Part shown: piece by piece, positions 32,066-37,356 of the stretch
How positions within the stretch are numbered: the stretch's first letter is position 1
Layout: every line of letters starts with the position of its first letter
Assembly (NCBI GenBank): GCA_959600635.1
Contig: CAUGMN010000019.1
Coordinates: forward strand, 1 to 37,356
DNA: 37,356 bases
Origin: QAMX01 sp003149835
GTDB lineage: Bacteria; Bacillota; Clostridia; Oscillospirales; QAMX01
Direction of reading: 5' to 3'
The notes under the pieces: model-generated
The model's database searches: none
The model's input: the letters and a program-made list of their open reading frames with translations, nothing else
Told to the model about the DNA's origin: nothing
Position numbers and translations under genes: made by a program

Positions 32066-32251
32066 TTACCAGCTCGCCTTGCGGACGCCGGGGATCTGCC
32101 CCTTGTACGCAAGCTCGCGGAAGCAGATACGACAGACGCCGTAGTCACGGAGATAGGCGTGGGGCCTGCCGCAGATCTTACACCTGTTCATGGAACGGGT
32201 TGAAAACTTAGGCGTTCTTTGCTGTCTCAAAATCATCGATTTTTTGGCCAT
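32066..32251 (-). CDS. rpsZ: 30S ribosomal protein S14, type Z (zinc-binding)
   Basis: The short 61-residue S14 form (also called rpsN1). The zinc site CKICGRPHAYLRDYGVCRIC has four cysteines, and RICFRELAYKGQIPGVRKAS ends the protein. It sits between rplE and rpsH as usual in Firmicutes. Confidence 0.98.
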   Translation of the reverse strand: MAKKSMILRQQRTPKFSTRSMNRCKICGRPHAYLRDYGVCRICFRELAYKGQIPGVRKASW

Positions 32252-32265
32252 TTTCGTTTCCCCCT

Positions 32266-32808
32266 TTACGCCCGCTCAAACGGCGCGCCCATCAGCTCGA
32301 GAAGCTCTTTGGCTTCCTCGTCCGTGTTTGCCGTCGTGCAGATGACAACGTTCATACCCCGGATCTTGTCGATCTTATCGAAGTCGATCTCCGGGAAAAT
32401 CAGCTGCTCTTTCAGTCCCAGTGAATAATTGCCCCGGCCGTCGAAGGCGTTGGCGTTGATGCCGCGGAAGTCGCGGACTCTCGGCAGCGCGACGTTCAGA
32501 AGCCTGTCAAGGAATTCATACATCCGGTTGGCGCGCAGCGTGACCTTGGCGCCGATCGGCATACCTTCTCTGAGCTTGAAGTTGGCGACGGAACGCTTCG
32601 CTTTGGTAATGACCGCCTTCTGTCCGGTGATCTGCGCCAAATCCGAGCAGACGAAATCGAGCGCCTTGGAGTTTTCCTTGGCCTCGCCGCAGCCGACGTT
32701 GACGATGATTTTGTCGATCTTCGGAATCTGCATCGGGCTCTTATAGTTGAACTTTTTCATCAGAGCGGGGGCAACTTCGTTTAAATACTTATCTTTCAGT
32801 CTCGGCAT
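32266..32808 (-). CDS. rplE: 50S ribosomal protein L5
   Basis: A 180-residue 5S rRNA-binding protein of the central protuberance. MPRLKDKYLNEVAPALMKKF, MQIPKIDKIIVNVGCGEA, FRGINANAFDGRGNYSLG and DKIRGMNVVICTTANTDEEA are in the expected order. Confidence 0.98.
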   Translation of the reverse strand: MPRLKDKYLNEVAPALMKKFNYKSPMQIPKIDKIIVNVGCGEAKENSKALDFVCSDLAQITGQKAVITKAKRSVANFKLREGMPIGAKVTLRANRMYEFLDRLLNVALPRVRDFRGINANAFDGRGNYSLGLKEQLIFPEIDFDKIDKIRGMNVVICTTANTDEEAKELLELMGAPFERA

Positions 32809-32831
32809 ACGTCTTTATTTGCCTCCTTGCC

Positions 32832-33149
32832 CTATATTTCCGCGCCGCATTTTTTGCACACAGTCAGCTTTTTGCCGTCTGCGTCAAACTTATGGGCGGG
32901 GCGAGTCGTCTTGCTGCACTTGGGGCAAACGCGGATGACCTTGCAGGCTTTCAGAGCGCCCTCGACCTTGACGATCTTGCTCTCCTCGCCCTGTTTGCGC
33001 GCCTTTTGGTGCTTTGTCATGATGTTGAGGCCTTCAATGATGACCAGACCTTTTTTCGGGTCCGCCTTCATGATCTTGCCTCTTTTTCCCTTTTCCTTGC
33101 CGGACAGAACCTCGACGGTATCCCCGGTTTTCACATGCAACGTATTCAT
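32832..33149 (-). CDS. rplX: 50S ribosomal protein L24 with C-terminal cysteine pairs
   Basis: A 105-residue assembly-initiating protein. The N-terminal KOW motif is KTGDTVEVLSGKEKGKRGKI. The C-terminal part has two Cys-x2-Cys pairs, CPKC and CKKC, separated by about 20 residues and likely to bind zinc. The Bacillus protein lacks them, but I recall them in clostridial relatives. Confidence 0.97.
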   Translation of the reverse strand: MNTLHVKTGDTVEVLSGKEKGKRGKIMKADPKKGLVIIEGLNIMTKHQKARKQGEESKIVKVEGALKACKVIRVCPKCSKTTRPAHKFDADGKKLTVCKKCGAEI

Positions 33150-33164
33150 TTCCGCCTCTCCCCC

Positions 33165-33533
33165 TTACAGAACCTCAGGAGCAAGCGAAAGAATCTTCAT
33201 GTATTCTTTTTCGCGAAGCTCTCTGGCGACAGGCCCGAAAATACGGGTTCCGCGCGGGTTTTTGTCTTCCTTAATAATGACCGCGGCGTTGTCGTCGAAA
33301 CGGATATGCGTGCCGTCCGCACGGCGGACGCCGCGCGCGGTGCGCACGATAACGGCGCGGACAACGTCACCTTTTTTGACGGCGCCGCCCGGCTGCGCCT
33401 TGCGCACAGACGCGACAATCACGTCGCCGATGTTTCCGTATCTTCTGACGGAACCGCCGAGAACCTGGATACATTTCAGCTCTTTGGCGCCGCTGTTGTC
33501 GGCGACTTTGAGCATTGTCTCCTGCTGAATCAC
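33165..33533 (-). CDS. rplN: 50S ribosomal protein L14
   Basis: A 122-residue protein at the subunit interface. MIQQETMLKVADNSGAKEL, KKGDVVRAVIVRTARGVRR and NPRGTRIFGPVARELREKEY are diagnostic. Confidence 0.98.
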   Translation of the reverse strand: MIQQETMLKVADNSGAKELKCIQVLGGSVRRYGNIGDVIVASVRKAQPGGAVKKGDVVRAVIVRTARGVRRADGTHIRFDDNAAVIIKEDKNPRGTRIFGPVARELREKEYMKILSLAPEVL

Positions 33534-33548
33534 GGTGATTTGCCTCCT

Positions 33549-33812
33549 TTACTTCGCCTTCTCGATAATCTCGACCAGACGCCATCTTTTATCCTTAGAA
33601 AGCGGCCTCGTCTCCATCACCTTGACCCGGTCGCCGATGCCGCACGCGTTCTGCTCATCGTGCGCTTTCAGCTTATAGGTGCGCCGGACCGTCTTCTTAT
33701 AAAGCGGATGCGCGAACGTCTCAACCACTGCCACAACGATAGTCTTATCCATCTTGTCGGATATGACCTTTCCGACTCTTGTCTTGCGGAACGCCCTTTT
33801 TTCTTCAGCCAT
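33549..33812 (-). CDS. rpsQ: 30S ribosomal protein S17
   Basis: An 87-residue OB-fold protein. KTRVGKVISDKMDKTIVVAV, HPLYKKTVRRTYKLKAHDE and IGDRVKVMETRPLSKDKRWR are all present. Confidence 0.98.
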   Translation of the reverse strand: MAEEKRAFRKTRVGKVISDKMDKTIVVAVVETFAHPLYKKTVRRTYKLKAHDEQNACGIGDRVKVMETRPLSKDKRWRLVEIIEKAK

Positions 33813-33828
33813 GTTTATCCTCCTACAA

Positions 33829-34035
33829 CTACCGCTGCGACTGCGCGCTGATTTCCGCCTGACGAAGCACGGTGGAGGCGCGCGCGATATCTTTTTTGAC
33901 CTCGACGATACGCATCGGATTGCTCAGCTGGTTGGTCGCGTGCTGAAACCGCAGATTAAAAAGCTCCGCTTTGAGCTCGGCGATCTTCGCTGTGAGCTCT
34001 TTTTCCGTCATCCCTTTAAAGTCCTTCGCCTTCAT
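33829..34035 (-). CDS. rpmC: 50S ribosomal protein L29
   Basis: A 68-residue helical hairpin near the exit tunnel. LTAKIAELKAELFNLRFQHA and NPMRIVEVKKDIARASTVLR are typical. Its start codon overlaps the rplP stop by one base. Confidence 0.97.
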   Translation of the reverse strand: MKAKDFKGMTEKELTAKIAELKAELFNLRFQHATNQLSNPMRIVEVKKDIARASTVLRQAEISAQSQR

Positions 34036-34472
34036 TACGCTTCACCGCCTGTTCCGCTTTCTGTATCGCTCTTTCTGACAAACTTCGTCTTGATCGGCAG
34101 CTTATGACCCGCGAGGCGCATCGCTTCCTTGGCGACGCTCTCCTCGATACCGCCGATTTCAAACATCACGCGGCCGGGCTTCACGACCGCCACCCAGTAT
34201 TCGGGCGAGCCCTTACCGGAACCCATTCGGGTCTCGGCCGGCTTCTCCGTCACCGGCTTATCGGGGAAAATCTTGATCCAAACCTGACCGCCGCGCTTGA
34301 TATAGCGCGTCATGGCGATACGGGCCGCCTCGATCTGGTTGCTGGTGATCCATGCCGGTTCCAGCGCCATCAGACCGTATTCGCCGTATGTCACTTTATT
34401 TCCGCGGAGAGCGCGGCCCTTCATGCGGCCTCTGTGCACTCTTCTGTATTTCACACGTTTCGGCAGAAGCAT
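34035..34472 (-). CDS. rplP: 50S ribosomal protein L16
   Basis: A 145-residue protein close to the A-site tRNA. MLLPKRVKYRRVHRGRMKGR, RYIKRGGQVWIKIFPDKPVT, RMGSGKGSPEYWVAVVKPGR and a C-terminal acidic tail are seen. One-base overlaps with rpsC upstream and rpmC downstream suggest translational coupling. Confidence 0.98.
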   Translation of the reverse strand: MLLPKRVKYRRVHRGRMKGRALRGNKVTYGEYGLMALEPAWITSNQIEAARIAMTRYIKRGGQVWIKIFPDKPVTEKPAETRMGSGKGSPEYWVAVVKPGRVMFEIGGIEESVAKEAMRLAGHKLPIKTKFVRKSDTESGTGGEA

Positions 34473-35278
34473 TATCGGTTGCCTCCTTCACTTCTCGACG
34501 GACGTCTGTCGCCAAACGGACGTCTGTCGCCGTCACGACGGTCTCTTCTGTCGCCGTCACGGCGGTCTCTTCTGTCACGACGCTGCGGTCTCTGCCGCTC
34601 TGCCGCCGCTTTCTTTTCCTCGTTCAGTCTGTGCTCGCGCGGGCTGCCCGTCAGGACTTCGCCCTTGTAGATCCACACCTTGACGCCGATGCGGCCGTAG
34701 GTGGTCTTCGCCTCGGCAAAACCGTAGTCGATGTCGGCACGCAGCGTTTGCAGCGGGATGGTGCCCTCGTGGTAATGCTCGGTCCGCGCGATTTCCGCGC
34801 CGCCCAGACGGCCGGAGACGGAGGTCTTAATGCCTTTGGCGCCGTTTTTCATCGCGCGCATCATCGCCTGCTTCATGGCGCGGCGGAACGAGGTCCGCTT
34901 TTCGAGCTGAAGCGCGATATTTTCCGCGACGAGCTGCGCGTTGGTATCGGGCACGTTGATCTGAATGACGTTCAGCGGCGCGACCGATTTGCCGATCATC
35001 TGCTCGACGGCGAGACGGTACTTTTCGATGTCCGCGCCGCCCTTGCCGATGACGTAGCCGGGCCGGGCGCAGTGAACCGTAATGCGGACCTTCGACGGAT
35101 CGCGCTCGATCTCGATCTTGGAGACGCCGGCGTCATACAGGGTCTTCTTCAAAAATTTACGGATATTGTAGTCCTCGACGAGCAGATCGCCGAAAACGTT
35201 GCTCTTCGCATACCACCGCGAATCCCAGTCGTTGATAACGCCGACGCGCAGACCATGCGGATTAACTTTCTGTCCCAT
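34472..35278 (-). CDS. rpsC: 30S ribosomal protein S3 with Arg/Asp-rich repeat tail
   Basis: A 268-residue small-subunit protein at the mRNA entry tunnel, about 50 residues longer than Bacillus S3 (near 218). The conserved body runs from MGQKVNPHGLRVGVINDWDS through the KH domain (VHCARPGYVIGKGGADIEKY) to GVKVWIYKGEVL. After residue 215 or so the tail is Arg/Asp/Gly-rich, with the 8-residue unit RRDRRDGD twice in tandem. The tail DNA is a 24-bp direct repeat (34524-34547 and 34548-34571) with one base change. The tail probably lies on the ribosome surface; its function is not known. Confidence 0.97.
   Translation of the reverse strand: MGQKVNPHGLRVGVINDWDSRWYAKSNVFGDLLVEDYNIRKFLKKTLYDAGVSKIEIERDPSKVRITVHCARPGYVIGKGGADIEKYRLAVEQMIGKSVAPLNVIQINVPDTNAQLVAENIALQLEKRTSFRRAMKQAMMRAMKNGAKGIKTSVSGRLGGAEIARTEHYHEGTIPLQTLRADIDYGFAEAKTTYGRIGVKVWIYKGEVLTGSPREHRLNEEKKAAAERQRPQRRDRRDRRDGDRRDRRDGDRRPFGDRRPSRSEGGNR
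34524..34571. repeat. 24-bp tandem repeat inside the rpsC tail
   Basis: Two adjacent 24-bp copies (34524-34547 and 34548-34571) differ at one position, and a third partial copy follows. A 14-bp unit, GGACGTCTGTCGCC, also occurs twice nearby, at 34500-34513 and 34518-34531. The repeats are in frame, so copy-number change would lengthen or shorten the tail without a frameshift. Confidence 0.85.
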
Positions 35279-35299
35279 ATACTCTGTTCTGCCTCCTCG

Positions 35300-35635
35300 T
35301 TATTCTTTTTCCATAACCGCAATGGTCACGTGAGAGGTTCTTTTCAGGATGCGGAACGCCCGGCCCTTGGACATCGGGCGAACGCGTTTCAGCGTCTGTC
35401 CCGGCGTCACGAAGCACTGGCTGATATAGAGCTTTTCAACGTCCATTTCCGCATTGTTTTCCGCGTTGGCCACGACGCTCTTGACGAGCTTCAAAAGCGG
35501 CTCCGCCGCGATTTTCGGCGTCGTCATCAGGATCGCAACCGCGTCGCCCACCGCCTTGCCGCGGAGCTGGTCGCAGACGATCTTGACCTTGCGGGGCGAC
35601 ATGCGGAGATCTTTTATATACGCTTTAACTTCCAT
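35300..35635 (-). CDS. rplV: 50S ribosomal protein L22
   Basis: A 111-residue exit-tunnel protein. It has YIKDLRMSPRKVKIVCDQLR, VANAENNAEMDVEKLYISQC and the beta-hairpin RVRPMSKGRAFRILKRTSH that lines the tunnel and is the usual site of macrolide-resistance changes. Confidence 0.98.
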   Translation of the reverse strand: MEVKAYIKDLRMSPRKVKIVCDQLRGKAVGDAVAILMTTPKIAAEPLLKLVKSVVANAENNAEMDVEKLYISQCFVTPGQTLKRVRPMSKGRAFRILKRTSHVTIAVMEKE

Positions 35636-35656
35636 TTTATTTTCTCCTTCTCCGCA

Positions 35657-35938
35657 TTATTTGCCGGTGTTCGAGGTCTTCGAGCCGGAGTGTCCGCGGA
35701 AAATACGCGTCGGGGCGAACTCGCCGAGCTTGTGACCGACCATGTCTTCCGTGACATACACGGGAACGTGCTTTCTGCCGTCGTGGACGGCGATCGTATG
35801 CCCGACAAACTCGGGGAAGATCGTCGAGGCTCTCGACCAGGTTTTCAGGACTTTTTTATCGCCGGTCTCGTTCATCGAGACGATTCTCTTGTACAGCTCA
35901 GGAGCGACGAACGGCCCCTTCTTTACGCTTCTACCCAT
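35657..35938 (-). CDS. rpsS: 30S ribosomal protein S19
   Basis: A 93-residue head protein. MGRSVKKGPFVAPELYKRIV, TWSRASTIFPEFVGHTIAVH and GHKLGEFAPTRIFRGHSGSK are diagnostic. Confidence 0.98.
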   Translation of the reverse strand: MGRSVKKGPFVAPELYKRIVSMNETGDKKVLKTWSRASTIFPEFVGHTIAVHDGRKHVPVYVTEDMVGHKLGEFAPTRIFRGHSGSKTSNTGK

Positions 35939-35962
35939 AAGTTCTAAAAAGCCTCCTTCAAA

Positions 35963-36793
<831 letters not shown>

Positions 36794-36827
36794 TTCAATT
36801 TCACTCCTTCATTATCGCGGCTCTTCG

Positions 36828-37127
36828 TTACATCAGACTGTCGAAGAACTCAATCGTCTTGGAATCCGCCGTAAGCTTCACGACCGCTTTTTTCCACGCG
36901 GGCACCGTGCCCTCGGGGCGGCCCATCGAAAGTCTCTTTTTCTTGGAATGGACGTTGAGCGTGTTGACGCTCTCGACCTTCACGCCGAAGACCGCTTCGA
37001 CCGCCCGGCGGATGTCGATCTTCGTCGCGGAGCGGGCAACCTCAAAGGTGTATTTCCGGTCCGCGATGTCGCTCATCGTGTGCTCTGAAACGATCGGTCT
37101 GATAATGACGTCATGTGCTGTCTTCAT
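36828..37127 (-). CDS. rplW: 50S ribosomal protein L23
   Basis: A 99-residue exit-site protein that docks SRP and trigger factor. DVIIRPIVSEHTMSDIADRK, KIDIRRAVEAVFGVKVESVN and a C-terminal KKAVVKLTADSKTIEFF are typical. Its start codon overlaps the rplD stop by one base. Confidence 0.97.
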   Translation of the reverse strand: MKTAHDVIIRPIVSEHTMSDIADRKYTFEVARSATKIDIRRAVEAVFGVKVESVNTLNVHSKKKRLSMGRPEGTVPAWKKAVVKLTADSKTIEFFDSLM

Positions 37128-37356
37128 TATGCAAAGACCTCCTCAATCACTGTCAGTGACGCTTTGTCAACAACCAGCGTATCGTACTTTAAAATGTCGT
37201 AGGTGTTGATCATGTTGGCCATCGTCGTCTTGACGTTGGGCAGGTTGCGGCCGCTGAGCGCGACGTTTCTGTCGGGCGCGGCTGTGACGACGTGCGCCTG
37301 GGTACCGGCGTTGACCGCGCTCAGGAAGGCCGTATACGCCGGGGGGTTCGGCTCGG
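37127..37356 (-). CDS. rplD: 50S ribosomal protein L4, C-terminal part (cut by window edge)
   Basis: The minus-strand frame open to the window end encodes the last 75 or so residues of L4. It reads EPNPPAYTAFLSAVNAG, then AHVVTAAPDRNVALSGRNLP, INTYDILKYDTLVVDKASL and a final IEEVFA. This matches the C-terminal domain of clostridial L4. The start lies to the right of the window; rplC and rpsJ are expected beyond it. Confidence 0.93.
   Translation of the reverse strand, partial: EPNPPAYTAFLSAVNAGTQAHVVTAAPDRNVALSGRNLPNVKTTMANMINTYDILKYDTLVVDKASLTVIEEVFA

Noticed and set aside
34500..34571. CRISPR-like repeats
   Set aside because: The units are adjacent in-frame coding repeats of rpsC with no spacers, and no cas genes are present.
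34352..35947. 531-codon plus-strand frame across rpsC, rplV and rpsS
   Set aside because: Mirror frame of three certain ribosomal protein genes, with low-complexity Ser/Val/Arg start.

Overview
The window looks like a chromosomal segment from a fairly GC-rich, spore-forming, low-oxygen Firmicute, most likely a clostridium of the Oscillospirales type. The reasons are a full S10-spc-alpha ribosomal cluster in Firmicute order, zinc-binding forms of S4, S14, L36 and adenylate kinase, an intact pro-sigma-K gene, pyruvate phosphate dikinase, AGGAGG-type ribosome binding sites and several good TTGACA/TATAAT promoters. The taxonomic placement is inference; nothing here fixes the genus.

Region 1 (1-5493): a minus-strand pair, a secreted protein with two S-layer-homology repeats and a tRNA-dihydrouridine synthase, leaves from a promoter at 2502-2530. 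Divergent from it is ppdK (2804-5449), with its own promoter, a perfect 15-bp stem-loop in the leader and a strong terminator. Region 2 (5494-7364) is a gene-poor stretch. It holds a decayed sigma-70-like gene that has lost its start codon and C-terminal half, two conspicuous inverted repeats, and two small divergent Cro/C1-type regulators around an AT-rich intergenic segment with an operator-like palindrome.

Region 3 (7365-11564): trkA-trkH potassium uptake from a consensus promoter, then an MDR-family dehydrogenase that lacks the usual zinc ligands. Region 4 (11524-14093, minus): a CDP-alcohol phosphatidyltransferase and a MurJ/YtgP/SpoVB-type flippase. Region 5 (14222-15157): a zinc-ribbon DUF4234 membrane protein overlapping a DUF2752 membrane protein. 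Region 6 (15275-18059): an operon of a BadF/GlcNAc-kinase-type sugar kinase and two divergent SIS-domain proteins, ending in a strong terminator. This is the best candidate here for an undescribed pathway.

Region 7 (18192-22005): sigK (minus), a GH127-type beta-L-arabinofuranosidase (minus) preceded by an AraC regulator (plus), with the two promoters overlapping at their -10 boxes. A perfect 26-bp inverted repeat lies between sigK and the glycosidase gene. Region 8 (22161-23080): two small unrecognised proteins and a terminator.

Region 9 (23175-37356, minus): the ribosomal super-operon, read from right to left as rplD (cut by the window edge), rplW, rplB, rpsS, rplV, rpsC, rplP, rpmC, rpsQ, rplN, rplX, rplE, rpsZ, rpsH, rplF, rplR, rpsE, rpmD, rplO, secY, adk, map, infA, rpmJ, rpsM, rpsK, rpsD, rpoA, rplQ, then a terminator. 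Spacing is tight except for a 183-nt gap before rpoA. S3 carries an Arg/Asp-rich tail encoded by a 24-bp tandem repeat. No CRISPR array, tRNA, rRNA or complete insertion sequence was seen.
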